Shown: positions 33,161-43,405 of the stretch, in pieces
How positions within the stretch are numbered: the stretch's first letter is position 1
Layout of the letters: each line of letters begins with the position of its first letter
From: Bacteroidota bacterium
Lineage (GTDB): Bacteria > Bacteroidota > Bacteroidia > Bacteroidales > UBA4417
Assembly: GCA_013376995.1 (NCBI GenBank)
Contig: JACAAZ010000013.1
Coordinates: forward strand, 26,654 to 90,653
DNA: 64,000 nucleotides
Reading direction: 5' to 3'
The notes under the pieces: generated by a model
Databases searched by the model: none
Told to the model about the DNA's origin: nothing
What the model saw: only the letters and a program-made list of their open reading frames with translations
Translations under genes and position numbers: made by a program

Positions 33161-33664
33161 ATGAAATATCGTACCCTGATCTGCCTGTTTTATTTATCCA
33201 TATGCGCTTCCTTGTTGTGTTCAGCTCAGCCTAACCTGGTCCTGATGAAGCCCGGCAAAGTTCACCATATTTTTTACCAGGTAGGGGACAGGATTACTTA
33301 TAAAGATAAGATTTCGGGAAGTAAAATCTCCGGGATGATCATGAATATGACCGATTCCACCATTGAACTTGCACATGCGCCCAGGATAAACATTAAAAAC
33401 ATTGAGACGATCTACCGTACGCGCCACTTCTTTTCCCAGGGGGCGGCAGCCGGTATTGTTGTACTGGGCGTATATGTGCCGATCAGTATGATCAACAATG
33501 CTGTACATAATGAGCCTTTGATCAGGAAGGATGATGTTATTTATTTATTCGGGCCCATGCTGGCGGTAAGCGGTATCTCCTGGCTTTTGCTGGTTCACAA
33601 ATACCAGGTAGGAGAGAAGTGGCAGCTGAAGGTGATGGATTTCGGCCACCCGGTTTATAATTAA
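33161..33664 (+). CDS. Small secreted or membrane protein, unknown function
   Basis: From the ATG at 33161 (167 residues) there is a signal peptide (YRTLICLFYLSICASLLCSA), a beta-rich domain (HIFYQVGDRITYKDKISGSKISGMIMNMTDSTIEL) and two membrane segments near residues 94-120 and 130-150. I do not recognise a family beyond a small Bacteroidetes-type protein. It is transcribed alone, convergent with the DUF1003 gene 8 bp away. Confidence 0.7.
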   Translation: MKYRTLICLFYLSICASLLCSAQPNLVLMKPGKVHHIFYQVGDRITYKDKISGSKISGMIMNMTDSTIELAHAPRINIKNIETIYRTRHFFSQGAAAGIVVLGVYVPISMINNAVHNEPLIRKDDVIYLFGPMLAVSGISWLLLVHKYQVGEKWQLKVMDFGHPVYN

Positions 33665-33672
33665 GGCGGAAG

Positions 33673-34389
33673 CTATCCTTGTTTGTTCCCTGCATCCATT
33701 ATTTTCTCCATCATCTCGATCTGCATTTTCTGGATGTTCATCAGGCTGTTCCAGTGATGGGTCAGCAGTTCGTCCATTTTCTGGTGCAGTATCCTTACTT
33801 CCAGTTCCGCTTTCAGGTTGGTTTTGAAGTCATTTTCCGAACGCATGCGGTCCTTGGCTTCCTGCCGGTTCTGGCTCATCATAATGACCGGTGCCTGCAG
33901 GGCGGCAATGCAGGAAAGGACCAGGTTCAGCAATATAAAGGGATAGGGGTCGAAGGACTTTGAAAAATAGGCAATGGAGTTTGCGCTTATCCAGAGGATA
34001 ATGATGCCGCTGAAGAGGATGATGAATTTCCAGCTTCCGCCGAAGGCTGCCACCTTATCCGCCAGCCTGGAGCCAAAGGAAAGCTCCTTATCGAAAGCCG
34101 CATTCAGGTCGCTGCTGAGCAATTCCTGTTTCCGCAGGGTTTCGGTCACCTCCTTTTCAAGGTCGGAAATCTTGCCTTTCTGCGTATGGATAAGCTCCTG
34201 CAGATGGTCTGCCCTCAGGCTGTTAAGACAGGAGAAACATATAGGTTCGGAGCCGTCCCAGCCGGGGGTGGATTGCTTGATGATCTTAACGATCACTGGT
34301 TGGATAAGTTCCCCATGTAGCGCTTCATGGGCAGGCCGGGTATTTTTGCATACCGGGCAGATGATGGTTTTTTCCTTGAGGCCGTTCAT
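33673..34389 (-). CDS. DUF1003 membrane protein with N-terminal zinc motif
   Basis: The 238-residue protein has two CxxC pairs near the N-terminus (CPVCKNTRPAHEAL and CFSCLN) that could bind zinc, a coiled-coil stretch at about 65-105, and then the DUF1003 pair of membrane helices (KFIILFSGIIILWISANSI, YPFILLNLVLSCIAALQAPVIMMSQNRQEAKDR). The conserved MSQNRQEAKDR string is typical. Function is unknown; DUF1003 proteins are often called cyclic-nucleotide-binding only because of neighbours. It follows the comM-like gene on the same strand at 68 bp. Confidence 0.85.
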   Translation of the reverse strand: MNGLKEKTIICPVCKNTRPAHEALHGELIQPVIVKIIKQSTPGWDGSEPICFSCLNSLRADHLQELIHTQKGKISDLEKEVTETLRKQELLSSDLNAAFDKELSFGSRLADKVAAFGGSWKFIILFSGIIILWISANSIAYFSKSFDPYPFILLNLVLSCIAALQAPVIMMSQNRQEAKDRMRSENDFKTNLKAELEVRILHQKMDELLTHHWNSLMNIQKMQIEMMEKIMDAGNKQG

Positions 34390-34457
34390 CCTAATACTGA
34401 AATGAAGTGATTTAATTAGTTGGAATGATTGTAAAGTTACTTCTTTTCATAATTCTA

Positions 34458-35996
34458 TCAGCCTCCCCATGTCTCCCTGTCCAAACTCCTGTAATGTATC
34501 GCTTCAGCAAGGTGTTCAGTGCGGATATTTGGACTGGCATCCAGGTCGGCAATGGTGCGGGAGACTTTCAGGATGCGGTCGTAGGCACGGGCGGACAGGC
34601 TTAGTTTCTCCATAGCGTTTTTTAACATGGTGTGGCCATCTTCTGTAACCTGGCAAATAGTCCGTAAGTGCTTGCTGCTGATCTGTGCATTGCAATGAAT
34701 GCCTTTCTGTTCGCTGAATCTCTCTTCCTGGATCATGCGAGCCCTTACCACCCGCTCACGGATGGAATCACTTTTCTCGCTCTGGCGCATATTGCTCAGC
34801 TCCCTGAAGGGAACCGGCACTACCTCAACATGAATGTCTATGCGATCCAGCAAAGGGCCGCTGATTTTGTTCAGGTATTTCTGGACGATCCCCGGTCCGC
34901 AGACACATTCTTTTTCGGGATGATTGTAATAGCCACAGGGGCAGGGGTTCATTGCTGCTATAAGCATGAAACTGGCAGGATAGGTAACAGAGAATTTAGC
35001 CCTGGATATGGTAACAACCCTGTCCTCCAAAGGCTGCCTGAGAACTTCCAAAACTGTCCTTTTAAATTCCGGCAGTTCATCCAGGAAGAGAACGCCATTA
35101 TTTGCCAGTGAGATCTCCCCGGGTTGCGGATTTCCTCCCCCACCTACAAGTGCCACATCCGAGATGGTGTGATGAGGGCTGCGGAATGGCCGGATTGAGA
35201 TCAATGAAGTAGCATTTTCAACCTTGCCGGCTACTGAATGGATCTTGGTAGTTTCCAGGGCTTCGTGGAGGTTGAGTGGTGGAAGTATGGATGGTATTCG
35301 CTTTGCCAGCATGGTTTTTCCGGCTCCCGGCGGGCCTATCAGTATAGCGTTATGACCGCCTGCTGCAGCGATTTCCAGGGCCCGTTTTATATTCTCCTGG
35401 CCTTTTACATCTGAGAAATCGAATTCATATTCATCCAGGTGCGAATAAAATTCCCGGCGGGTGTCCACCACCATGGGTTGAAGGGTGCAGCTTCCTTCAA
35501 GGAATCCGATTACTTCCCCCAGGTTTTCTGCACCATAAACCAGGACGTCATTAACTATGGCTGCTTCCCTGGCATTTTGAATTGGAAGTATGAAACCCTT
35601 GAAGCCTTTGTCGCGGGCTTCAATCGCAATAGGCAGTGCGCCCCTTATCGTTTGCAGCCCCCCGTCAAGCGAAAGCTCTCCCATGATAATGTAATTTTCA
35701 AGTTCATTGCAGATCAGTTGCTCTGAAGCAGCTAGAATGCCGACTGCAATTGGCAGATCATAGGAAGATCCTTCTTTCCTTATATCTGCAGGAGCCATGT
35801 TGATGGTGATTTTTTTATGGGGGACCTTGTAGCCGATATTGACCAGGGCTGCCTCAATCCTTTGATGGCTTTCCCTGACTGCATTATCCGGCAGGCCGAC
35901 CATGGCAAACTGAATTCCCTGGTCAACATTTACTTCGATCGTAATAGTTGTTGCGCTGATGCCCTGCAGTGCGCATCCATAAGACTTAACTAACAT
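34458..35996 (-). CDS. comM: YifB/ComM-family Mg-chelatase-like AAA+ ATPase
   Basis: The 512-residue protein has an N-terminal lid domain ([23 protein letters not shown]), Walker [22 protein letters not shown], Walker B-type [12 protein letters not shown], the sensor-2 region and a zinc-like Cys motif [15 protein letters not shown]. ComM hexamers act as helicases that promote branch migration in natural transformation. The length is normal. The gene is monocistronic, or precedes the DUF1003 gene on the same strand. Confidence 0.93.
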   Translation of the reverse strand: MLVKSYGCALQGISATTITIEVNVDQGIQFAMVGLPDNAVRESHQRIEAALVNIGYKVPHKKITINMAPADIRKEGSSYDLPIAVGILAASEQLICNELENYIIMGELSLDGGLQTIRGALPIAIEARDKGFKGFILPIQNAREAAIVNDVLVYGAENLGEVIGFLEGSCTLQPMVVDTRREFYSHLDEYEFDFSDVKGQENIKRALEIAAAGGHNAILIGPPGAGKTMLAKRIPSILPPLNLHEALETTKIHSVAGKVENATSLISIRPFRSPHHTISDVALVGGGGNPQPGEISLANNGVLFLDELPEFKRTVLEVLRQPLEDRVVTISRAKFSVTYPASFMLIAAMNPCPCGYYNHPEKECVCGPGIVQKYLNKISGPLLDRIDIHVEVVPVPFRELSNMRQSEKSDSIRERVVRARMIQEERFSEQKGIHCNAQISSKHLRTICQVTEDGHTMLKNAMEKLSLSARAYDRILKVSRTIADLDASPNIRTEHLAEAIHYRSLDRETWGG

Positions 35997-36107
35997 ATTT
36001 TGAAAATTTGATATTGATTATTTCTTAATATTTAAAAAGGATGTTACTTTGTATGCTGAACAATATCGTTTCCTGGAGGTTCTATTTTAAACAGATTATA
36101 TCTCGTC

Positions 36108-36317
36108 ATGCTGAATAGTCACCAACATCATCATCAACCCAAAGAAATCAAGTCACCTTGCAAAAACATCTGTACGCTGGATGAAAAAGGCAAGTGTATC
36201 GGTTGTTTCCGGAAACTGGATGAAATTGCCAACTGGAGCGTGTTTACGGATGAAGAGCGTAAACAGGTGCTTAAGTTGTTGGAACTGAGGATGCAGTTGC
36301 CGGAGTATTTTGATTGA
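36108..36317 (+). CDS. DUF1289 small protein
   Basis: The 69-residue protein carries SPCKNICTLDEKGKCIGCFRKLDEIANWSVFT, the DUF1289 signature with four cysteines likely to bind a metal. It has a His-rich N-terminus HQHHHQ. The function is unknown; some family members lie near tRNA or RNA-modifying genes, but no such link is seen here. Confidence 0.88.
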   Translation: MLNSHQHHHQPKEIKSPCKNICTLDEKGKCIGCFRKLDEIANWSVFTDEERKQVLKLLELRMQLPEYFD

Positions 36318-36329
36318 GTTTTGTTAGAT

Positions 36330-36425
36330 ATAGGTTAATAGTTATTGGTTATTAGTTGTTTGCAAATAGATGTTTGTCAATAGTTATTAGATTATAGTTA
36401 TCTGTTATTAGGTTTTGGATTATAA
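36330..36425. repeat. A/T-rich direct repeats, TAGTTATTGGTTATTAGTT copy 2
   Basis: The gap after the DUF1289 gene holds several variants of TAGTTATTAG. It includes the 19 bp string also found at 24789-24807, plus ATAGTTATTAGATTATAGTTA. No gene is present in the gap. Confidence 0.6.
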
Positions 36426-36474
36426 GTATTTGATTTAGTATTGGTTGAATTGCTTTTATCCTTGTTCTGCAGCA

Positions 36475-37758
36475 TTATTTCTGAATTCGTTGGAGGGGCT
36501 TAATGATCAGGCGCAGGGATTGGTCATAGGTAATGTAATTCCAGAACCAGTTTATAAAAACAAGCAGGCGATTCTTTACGCCTACGATGGCCATTAGATG
36601 GACGAACATCCAGGTGAGCCAGGCAAAGAAACCATAAAAACTTATGAAAGGGAGGTCTACAACTGCCAGGTTCCGGCCTACCGTTGCCATTGAGCCTTTA
36701 TCATGGTATAAGAATGATTTCAGAGGCTTATTATCCCGGATACGCATAAAATTTCCTGCCAATAATTTTGCCTGTTGAATGGCCGGCTGTGCAAGCTGGG
36801 GATGGCCCTGCCTGTAAATGCCTTCAGTCATGCTGGCTATATCACCCAAAGCAAACAGGTTGCTGAAGCCTTCTACCTGGTTATACCGGTTAACCAGTAT
36901 CCTGTTCCCCCTGGTGAAAACATTTTCAGGAAGCCCCGGGATTTTTTCTGCTGAGACTCCTGCTGCCCAAACCAGGGTTCCGGCATTAATGTTATTTACA
37001 TCCTTGATGCTAACTATATTTCCATCATAATCACTCACCTGACCCTTGAGAATTACATCTACACCTAATTTGTCCAGGTATTTCAATGCTTTTGCTGAGG
37101 AGCTGGGTTTCATTCCGGCCAGGAGTTTATCGCCGGCCTCAACAAGATGTATTTTCATCTGGCTGAAATCCAATTCCGGGTAATCCTTGGGGAGTATGTA
37201 CTTCCTCATTTCGGCCAATGTACCAGAAATCTCAACTCCTGTTGGCCCGCCGCCCACAACTACTATGTTCATCAATCTTTCAAGCTGATCTTTGTCGCCG
37301 GTTGTCAGGGCATCTTCGAAATTCTGCAGGATTTGATTCCTGAGGCGCAAGGCTTCAGCGACAGACTTCATAGGTATCGCCAGCGCCCTGATGTGTTCCA
37401 TTCCGAAGAAATTGGTAGTTGTTCCGGTTGCCAGAACAAGGAAGTCGTAGCGGATCATGCCCAGCGAAGTCAAAATAACCTGCTTCTCAGTATCGACGGA
37501 GGAAACAGATGCGATCCTGATAATGGTATTTTCTGACTTCTGGAATACTTTGCGCAAGGGGAAAGAGATAGCGCTGGGTTCAAGCCCCGCTGTGGCAACC
37601 TGGTAGAACAGGGGTTGGAACTGGTGATAATTGTTCTGATCCAGGAGGATAACCTGGTAATCGCTACCATTTAATTTAGAGGCAAGTTTTAACCCGGCAA
37701 AGCCAGCTCCTACAATAACAATCCTTTTCTTGGTTGATTCAGGGATACTACACCACAT
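36475..37758 (-). CDS. ndh: Type II NADH dehydrogenase
   Basis: The 427-residue single-subunit, non-proton-pumping NADH:quinone oxidoreductase (NDH-2) has an FAD motif RIVIVGAGFAGLKLASKL, an NADH motif VVVGGGPTGVEISGTLAE, and the FAD-binding SNLFALGDIA segment. The C-terminal membrane-associated helix is VFINWFWNYITYDQSLRLII. All elements expected of NDH-2 are present. It is read toward the left edge and separated from the FadL-like gene by a terminator. Confidence 0.93.
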   Translation of the reverse strand: MWCSIPESTKKRIVIVGAGFAGLKLASKLNGSDYQVILLDQNNYHQFQPLFYQVATAGLEPSAISFPLRKVFQKSENTIIRIASVSSVDTEKQVILTSLGMIRYDFLVLATGTTTNFFGMEHIRALAIPMKSVAEALRLRNQILQNFEDALTTGDKDQLERLMNIVVVGGGPTGVEISGTLAEMRKYILPKDYPELDFSQMKIHLVEAGDKLLAGMKPSSSAKALKYLDKLGVDVILKGQVSDYDGNIVSIKDVNNINAGTLVWAAGVSAEKIPGLPENVFTRGNRILVNRYNQVEGFSNLFALGDIASMTEGIYRQGHPQLAQPAIQQAKLLAGNFMRIRDNKPLKSFLYHDKGSMATVGRNLAVVDLPFISFYGFFAWLTWMFVHLMAIVGVKNRLLVFINWFWNYITYDQSLRLIIKPLQRIQK

Positions 37759-37827
37759 GTAAAAGCGAAATATTAACTCTATATATAAAACAAGCGATAA
37801 TGTATGATGTTCTCAAAGGTACATAAA

Positions 37828-37852
37828 AAAACCCTGCTTTTGGCAGGGTTTT
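37828..37852 (-). terminator. Rho-independent terminator of the FadL-like gene
   Basis: AAAACCCTGC and GCAGGGTTTT form a perfect 10-pair stem with a 5-base loop; read leftward the stem is followed by a T-run. It lies between the end of the FadL-type gene and the start of ndh. Confidence 0.92.
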
Positions 37853-37876
37853 CAAAATATTGTAGAATGAGAGGAA

Positions 37877-39349
37877 TCAGAATCGAAGGCCAAGTGTAAC
37901 CTCGAACTGGTTGCTTGAATATTCATTCTTCGACACGGCTGAAGCCATGTTATAAAGGCTCATGTTGTCTTTCATAAACATATGATTGTAAGAAAAGTCG
38001 AGGGAGTATTCTTTTTCCCTGATTCCAAACCCTAAGGAATAACCTTTTCTTGCTCCCAGCGTTGTTTCATTCTTGTATGGTGAACCATAGCTGTTTACAC
38101 CGGCCCTGAATGCAAATGGCCCGGATTTAATTTCAGCTCCTACACGGATGTTTGATGCACTCTGCAGGTGTGATTGTATACTATCATTTACATCAAAGAA
38201 TGGATCATCAGATGAAGTAATTTTTGCAGAAGTATAATCAACAAATTCGTAATCAGCGCTTAGTAAACCGACTCTTCCAAAGAGCAGAGCTATACTGCCC
38301 ATTGCGCGCATGGGCGTTGTAATCTGGTAATCAAAGGCCCCCAGGGGCGACTTGGATTTGAATTCGGAACCATTCTCAAATAAGCCTGTTATATCTGAGC
38401 TATAGTCATCGGAGAGATTATAGGTGGTCCGTGAATGAAAAGCTCCCCCAAGTCTAAGAAAATCGAAAGGTTGGTAAATAACTCCGAATTTCAGGTTAAA
38501 GCCATTTCCCCTGGTCTTAAGTTGATCGTGCCGTGTCATGGACTTGAAATTAAAAGCAGGATCAGTTTTGGGACTTAAGCCATTAATATCTTCTTCAACA
38601 TAAGTGCTGGTTTCATCGTACCTTATACTAGGGAAACAGAGGCTAAGACCCATGTACAATTTGTTTTCGAAATTAGCGCCACCACTTACAACCATTTCGC
38701 GTGATGAGCCGGTCATTTCTATTGATTTTGACTGCTGTACCTTTCCATTCGGCATGTCGACCCACCATGGATTACTGGAACTGGTTGAATCGAACACCAT
38801 CAGGTTAGCATCATAGGCCAGGTAAGTAGAGTAAGAATCCAATCCATCGACCGATAGTGGTGAACCTCCGTTGTTGGCTTCATCAGCATAGGAGCCCAGC
38901 AATGAGCTTTTAGTATTGTAGCCCTGAACCAGGATATTCCTGCTAAAAGAATTAGACCTGTTCATTCCAAATCCGAATTGAAGCCCTTTAAGTATACTCG
39001 CGTCATTATTCTCATTCAGGTTTAGATTGAAAACCATTCCCAAATTCCCCATGACCAGGTTGTTTTTGTTATCAGAGCTTTTATTGCTGTAATAATCAGA
39101 TTTGGAGAGTGCCGAATAAAATCCTGGTGAGATGGTAAATTCAGACTTACGATACAGGGCAATACCTGCAGGGTTTTGACTGAGGCTGGAGAAGTCGGCA
39201 CCAATTGCGCCATAGGCACCTGATAATCCATTGAACCTTGCTGTTCCGTTATAGGATGTGTTCGAATAGCGAAGCACATCATACATGTTTTGGGAATATC
39301 CCTGGAATGCCACCAGTGCGATAATTGAAATTAAGGCTATCTTTTTCAT
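37877..39349 (-). CDS. OmpP1/FadL-family outer-membrane protein
   Basis: The 490-residue beta-barrel has a signal peptide (KKIALISIIALVAFQGYSQ). Its N-terminal region NGTARFNGLSGAYGAIGADFSSLSQNPAGIALYRKSEFTISPG is the FadL hatch signature (GAxxGxDxSSxxxNPAG). The last strand ends EVTLGLRF. FadL-type proteins import hydrophobic molecules; the substrate is unknown. It is monocistronic, with a terminator on its 3' side. Confidence 0.93.
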   Translation of the reverse strand: MKKIALISIIALVAFQGYSQNMYDVLRYSNTSYNGTARFNGLSGAYGAIGADFSSLSQNPAGIALYRKSEFTISPGFYSALSKSDYYSNKSSDNKNNLVMGNLGMVFNLNLNENNDASILKGLQFGFGMNRSNSFSRNILVQGYNTKSSLLGSYADEANNGGSPLSVDGLDSYSTYLAYDANLMVFDSTSSSNPWWVDMPNGKVQQSKSIEMTGSSREMVVSGGANFENKLYMGLSLCFPSIRYDETSTYVEEDINGLSPKTDPAFNFKSMTRHDQLKTRGNGFNLKFGVIYQPFDFLRLGGAFHSRTTYNLSDDYSSDITGLFENGSEFKSKSPLGAFDYQITTPMRAMGSIALLFGRVGLLSADYEFVDYTSAKITSSDDPFFDVNDSIQSHLQSASNIRVGAEIKSGPFAFRAGVNSYGSPYKNETTLGARKGYSLGFGIREKEYSLDFSYNHMFMKDNMSLYNMASAVSKNEYSSNQFEVTLGLRF

Positions 39350-39468
39350 TGTATGTTTCTTTCTTTCTGTTTAATAAATAACCTGCATACCCAACGGGTT
39401 AACAAATGTCAACTGGTTCAGGTATGCAGGTTCCAGTTGTGTGAGAAATGTGAAGTTTTACAAGTTAT

Positions 39469-40965
39469 TTATCTTCTGCGACCAGATCCGGAACCTGAAC
39501 CAGAAGAACCTGATCCTGAAGAGCCGCTGCTTCTTGATGGGCTTGAACTTTCGCTTGATCTGCTAGGTGCGGAATAACTGCTATTGCTTCTTGCAGGGCT
39601 GGAACTTTCAGTTGAACGACTTGGAGCAGAATAGGAATTATTGCTTCGGCTTGGTGTATAACCTTCATTGGACCTGCTAGGTGAAGGGTTTGACCTAACA
39701 GGAGTTGAACGGTTTTCGTAGGTGCGTTCAGGGGTTGAATAGCTATTTCTTGAAGGGTTGGATGATGGCTGAACATTGCCGCGACTTCCCTGCCTTTCAG
39801 TTTGCTGAACTCCATTATTACCTGAACCCCTGTTTGTGTTCCGATATTCACTGGCAGCGCTCGAGTTCCTGTATTTCGGGGCTGTATATTCCTGGCTGGA
39901 TCTTGGTTTGGAATATGCCGGTGAACTGTAGGGCTGAATATTACTTTGATTTCTTACACCTGGAGTTGGCTGAGGGCGGTTTTGGTTACGCGAACCCTGG
40001 TAAATATAACGTGTTGGCCTTTGAGTTGCGTTATTGGCTACAGGATCCTGTTGGCCAGAGCGTCCGACGTTTCTAGCAGTCTGTCCTTCATTTGAACCCC
40101 TTACATAATTGCCTGAAGTAGATCCGTTAGTGCGATCGGTACCAGAAGCAATCACATCACTATTATCTCCTCTGCCGTTTCTTCTATTAGTAGGATCATT
40201 GCCTGCGGAATTTCGGTATGTGCCACTTTTCTCAGCTGCCATGCGGTTTTCATACCTTTCTGCAAATGATTGGTCCCTGCGGCTTTGTCCAACCATGCCG
40301 TTAGAGCCAGTTGAATGACGACGCCCGTAATGGTGAGAGTTGTCATCATAACTGTTGTAATAGTTATTACCTTCCCAGTTACCATGCCAGTATCCATCGT
40401 AGAATCCATCATAATACCCCATACTGTAACCACCATAGCCGTAATTGGAATATGGATAACCCCATGAATTGTAACCGTAATCCCATGAGGAATAAGGCCA
40501 ACCCCAGCGTGAATAGAAAGAAGGATACCACCAATTGTATCCCATATAGATGCTTACACCCCAATTCCACGGATTATTATCATACCAGTAGGAATTGGTG
40601 TAGTAATCGGAATAATAGTTGTTGTAGTAAAAATCGTCATGAAACCTGCGCAGACGAGCTGAATAGGCATAATCATAATAATCGTCCCCGTAGTAATTGT
40701 TGTTTATTGTGGTTCCGCCTGAACCGGAGTTTGACTGCGTGGAATCAGCATAAACAACAGTTGATGACTGTTGATTATCCTGGCTGGCGGGAGCAGCCTG
40801 GGCAGGCTCCACTTTCGTGGGTTTAACAACAAATGAATGTTCATCAGCTGGTTTATTTTTTGATGAGTAATAAACATCATCATAATTTCTGGCCTGGAAT
40901 TGGGCGCTGCATGAAGTCAGCACTATCAGAGCGGCTGAGATGCAGAAAAGGATACAGGATTTCAT
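39469..40965 (-). CDS. Lipoprotein with Y/W/G-rich domain and Ser/Arg-rich C-terminal tail
   Basis: The 498-residue protein has a lipobox (LIVLTSC, Cys19) and an aromatic-rich region (residues about 95-215) packed with Tyr, Trp, Asn, Gly and Asp (WYDNNPWNWGVSIYMGYNWWYP, YGYGGYSMGYYDGFYDGYWHG). A low-complexity tail of Ser, Arg, Asn, Pro and Gly repeats follows. The tail has tandem SYSAPSRSTESSSPARSNS-type units (about residues 430-490) ending SGSGSGRRR. It resembles the DUF6600-like protein at 12.5 kb in overall composition. Function is unknown; surface exposure is probable. Confidence 0.8.
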   Translation of the reverse strand: MKSCILFCISAALIVLTSCSAQFQARNYDDVYYSSKNKPADEHSFVVKPTKVEPAQAAPASQDNQQSSTVVYADSTQSNSGSGGTTINNNYYGDDYYDYAYSARLRRFHDDFYYNNYYSDYYTNSYWYDNNPWNWGVSIYMGYNWWYPSFYSRWGWPYSSWDYGYNSWGYPYSNYGYGGYSMGYYDGFYDGYWHGNWEGNNYYNSYDDNSHHYGRRHSTGSNGMVGQSRRDQSFAERYENRMAAEKSGTYRNSAGNDPTNRRNGRGDNSDVIASGTDRTNGSTSGNYVRGSNEGQTARNVGRSGQQDPVANNATQRPTRYIYQGSRNQNRPQPTPGVRNQSNIQPYSSPAYSKPRSSQEYTAPKYRNSSAASEYRNTNRGSGNNGVQQTERQGSRGNVQPSSNPSRNSYSTPERTYENRSTPVRSNPSPSRSNEGYTPSRSNNSYSAPSRSTESSSPARSNSSYSAPSRSSESSSPSRSSGSSGSGSSGSGSGSGRRR

Positions 40966-41037
40966 GGCTCCTCCTTTGATTAATAGGTATTTAGATAAAG
41001 GGTAGTATTGTAATTGTTGCCTTACCGGTTAATTGTT

Positions 41038-41045
41038 TACTTTTG
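41038..41045 (+). promoter_or_regulatory. -7 promoter box for proS
   Basis: TACTTTTG matches TAnnTTTG; a TTG at 41017-41019 lies about where the -33 element should be. Start of transcription would fall near 41052, about 48 bp before the ATG. Confidence 0.6.
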
Positions 41046-41099
41046 CCGGTAATAAGTTTAGCAGTTAAAAGCTGCAATTATCATACCATTTCTGACATT

Positions 41100-42575
41100 A
41101 TGGCTAAAGATTTTACAACTCGTGAAGAGAATTACTCCCAGTGGTACAATGACCTGGTAATCAAGGCCGATCTCGCTGATAATTCAGCGGTTCGTGGGTG
41201 CATGGTTATCAAACCCTATGGATATGCAATCTGGGAAAAGATGCAGGCTCAGCTTGACAGTATGTTCAAGGAAACAGGCCACGTGAATGCTTATTTCCCA
41301 TTATTTATTCCGAAGTCATTTTTTAGCAAGGAAGCTTCCCATGTTGAGGGATTTGCCAAGGAATGTGCAGTAGTGACCCATTATCGCCTTAAAAACTCAC
41401 CTGATGGAAAGGGAGTAATCGTTGATCCTGATGCCAAGCTGGAAGAAGAGTTAATAGTGAGGCCAACATCTGAAACTATAATCTGGGATACCTACCGAAC
41501 CTGGATTCAATCATACCGCGACCTACCAATCCTGGTTAATCAATGGGCCAATGTTGTGAGGTGGGAGATGAGAACCCGTTTGTTCCTGAGAACAGCAGAG
41601 TTTCTCTGGCAGGAAGGTCATACAGCACATGCTACTAAGCAGGAAGCTATTGAAGAAGCCGAAAGAATGCTTGATGTTTATGCTGAATTTGCCGAGAAAT
41701 GGATGGCAATTCCAGTTATTAAAGGGATCAAATCACCAAATGAAAGGTTTGCCGGAGCTGTTGAAACCTATTGTATAGAAGCCCTGATGCAGGATGGCAA
41801 AGCCTTACAGGCTGGTACGTCACATTTTCTTGGTCAGAACTTTGCAAAGGCCTTTGAAGTCCAGTTTCTCAGTAAAGAGAACAAACTTGAGTATGTATGG
41901 GCTACATCCTGGGGTGTTTCAACACGGCTCATGGGTGCTTTAATAATGACCCATTCTGACGATAATGGATTGGTGCTTCCGCCCAAACTTGCACCTACCC
42001 AGGTGGCTATTATTCCAATTTACAAGACTGATGAACAGCTAAAGGCGATTTCTGAGAAAGTTAATGAAATAAAAGCTGCACTTAAGGCCAAAGGTATATC
42101 TGTTAAATATGATGACCGGGATACCTACAAACCGGGTTGGAAGTTTAACGAATATGAATTTAAGGGTGTGCCAGTGCGCATTGTTATTGGCCCGAGAGAT
42201 CTTGAAAATGGAACTGTAGAAGTTGCCAGGAGGGATACACTTGAAAAAAGCGTTTATCAGCTTACAGATATCGAAAACAAGATTGAGCACCTGTTGGGCA
42301 ATATACAGGAGAACCTTTATCAGAAAGCATTGTCCTACAGGGAAAATAATACGTTTAAAGCTGATAGTTGGGAAGAGTTTAACAATATCCTTGATACTAC
42401 GGGCGGATTCGTTTCTGCGCATTGGGATGGTACTCCTGAAACTGAGCAGCGTATCAAAGAAGAATCCAAGGCTACAATCAGGCTGATCCCTATCCAGAAC
42501 AAGATGGAAGAGGGAAAATGTATTTATAGCGGAAAGCCTTCAACGCAGCGGGTATTGTTTGCGAGGGCTTATTAG
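41100..42575 (+). CDS. proS: Prolyl-tRNA synthetase (archaeal/eukaryote-like type)
   Basis: From the ATG at 41100 the protein has 491 residues and starts [19 protein letters not shown], typical of the short ProRS class without the bacterial editing insertion. Class II motifs are visible: motif 2 region [24 protein letters not shown] and motif 3 [22 protein letters not shown] with the GxxR-type region [13 protein letters not shown]. The C-terminal anticodon and zinc-like domain ends FARAY. The open frame extends to 41043 but the residues there lack homology. kdsB lies 20 bp downstream. Confidence 0.96.
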   Translation: MAKDFTTREENYSQWYNDLVIKADLADNSAVRGCMVIKPYGYAIWEKMQAQLDSMFKETGHVNAYFPLFIPKSFFSKEASHVEGFAKECAVVTHYRLKNSPDGKGVIVDPDAKLEEELIVRPTSETIIWDTYRTWIQSYRDLPILVNQWANVVRWEMRTRLFLRTAEFLWQEGHTAHATKQEAIEEAERMLDVYAEFAEKWMAIPVIKGIKSPNERFAGAVETYCIEALMQDGKALQAGTSHFLGQNFAKAFEVQFLSKENKLEYVWATSWGVSTRLMGALIMTHSDDNGLVLPPKLAPTQVAIIPIYKTDEQLKAISEKVNEIKAALKAKGISVKYDDRDTYKPGWKFNEYEFKGVPVRIVIGPRDLENGTVEVARRDTLEKSVYQLTDIENKIEHLLGNIQENLYQKALSYRENNTFKADSWEEFNNILDTTGGFVSAHWDGTPETEQRIKEESKATIRLIPIQNKMEEGKCIYSGKPSTQRVLFARAY

Positions 42576-42595
42576 GCAGGGAAAAGAATTATATC

Positions 42596-43351
42596 ATGGA
42601 TTTAAAGGTTCTCGGAGTAATTCCTGCAAGGTTTGGTTCTTCCCGTTTCCCGGGTAAGCCCCTGGTTGATATTGCCGGGAAAAGCATGATACGCCGTGTT
42701 TATGAGCAGGCACTTCAGAGCAGTAGTATCAGCAGGCTTATTGTTGCAACGGATGATTCCCGGATTGAAAGTCATGTTAAGGATTTTGGGGGAGAAGTAA
42801 GAATGACATCTAAACATCATACCTCAGGAACTGAAAGAATTGGCGAAGTGATTGAGCGTTTGAAGGCAGAAGGAGATTGCAATTTCAGGGTTGTAGTCAA
42901 TATACAGGGAGATGAGCCATTGCTCAATCCCGGGCAGATAGACCTGGCCGTTGAATCTTTTAGTCAACCCCAGGTGGAGATAAGTTCCCTGATGAAACAA
43001 ATTTCAATACCAGAGGAACTGTTTAATCCGAATGTGGTAAAGGTTGTTGTTGATTGCCAGTCGGATGCATTGTATTTCAGCAGATCGACCATCCCATACC
43101 TGAGAGGCCATCAGCCAGAAGAATGGCTTGAACATCAAACCTTTTACAAGCATATTGGATTATATGCTTACCGGATGGACGTTTTAAGCAGGATCCTTAA
43201 ATTGGCTCCCGGACAACTTGAAAAGTCTGAATCGCTAGAACAATTGCGTTGGCTGGAAAACGGATTCAAAATCAGACTTGTACCTACAAATATTGAAACT
43301 ATATCAGTGGATTCTCCTGAAGATTTATTAAAACTTACTAACAAAGTTTGA
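42596..43351 (+). CDS. kdsB: 3-deoxy-manno-octulosonate cytidylyltransferase
   Basis: The enzyme activates Kdo with CTP to CMP-Kdo for LPS inner-core synthesis. The N-terminus KVLGVIPARFGSSRFPGKPLVDIAGKSMI is the KdsB signature, followed by VNIQGDEPLL and the HIGLYAYR motif. The 251-residue length is normal. It starts 20 bp after proS and may share its transcript. Confidence 0.95.
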   Translation: MDLKVLGVIPARFGSSRFPGKPLVDIAGKSMIRRVYEQALQSSSISRLIVATDDSRIESHVKDFGGEVRMTSKHHTSGTERIGEVIERLKAEGDCNFRVVVNIQGDEPLLNPGQIDLAVESFSQPQVEISSLMKQISIPEELFNPNVVKVVVDCQSDALYFSRSTIPYLRGHQPEEWLEHQTFYKHIGLYAYRMDVLSRILKLAPGQLEKSESLEQLRWLENGFKIRLVPTNIETISVDSPEDLLKLTNKV

Positions 43352-43405
43352 TCTGAAGGCACTTCTATTCCTATATTCGCGGCTTTATCGGAGGAGTTGT
43401 TGACT

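Noticed and set aside
34668-35111. 147-codon open frame on the plus strand
   Set aside because: It is antisense to comM and shows no domain or signal; it is a shadow frame.
40311-40826. 171-codon open frame on the plus strand
   Set aside because: It lies antisense to the aromatic-rich lipoprotein gene, whose biased codons create long open frames; its own residues (His, Asn and Cys-rich) look like an artefact.
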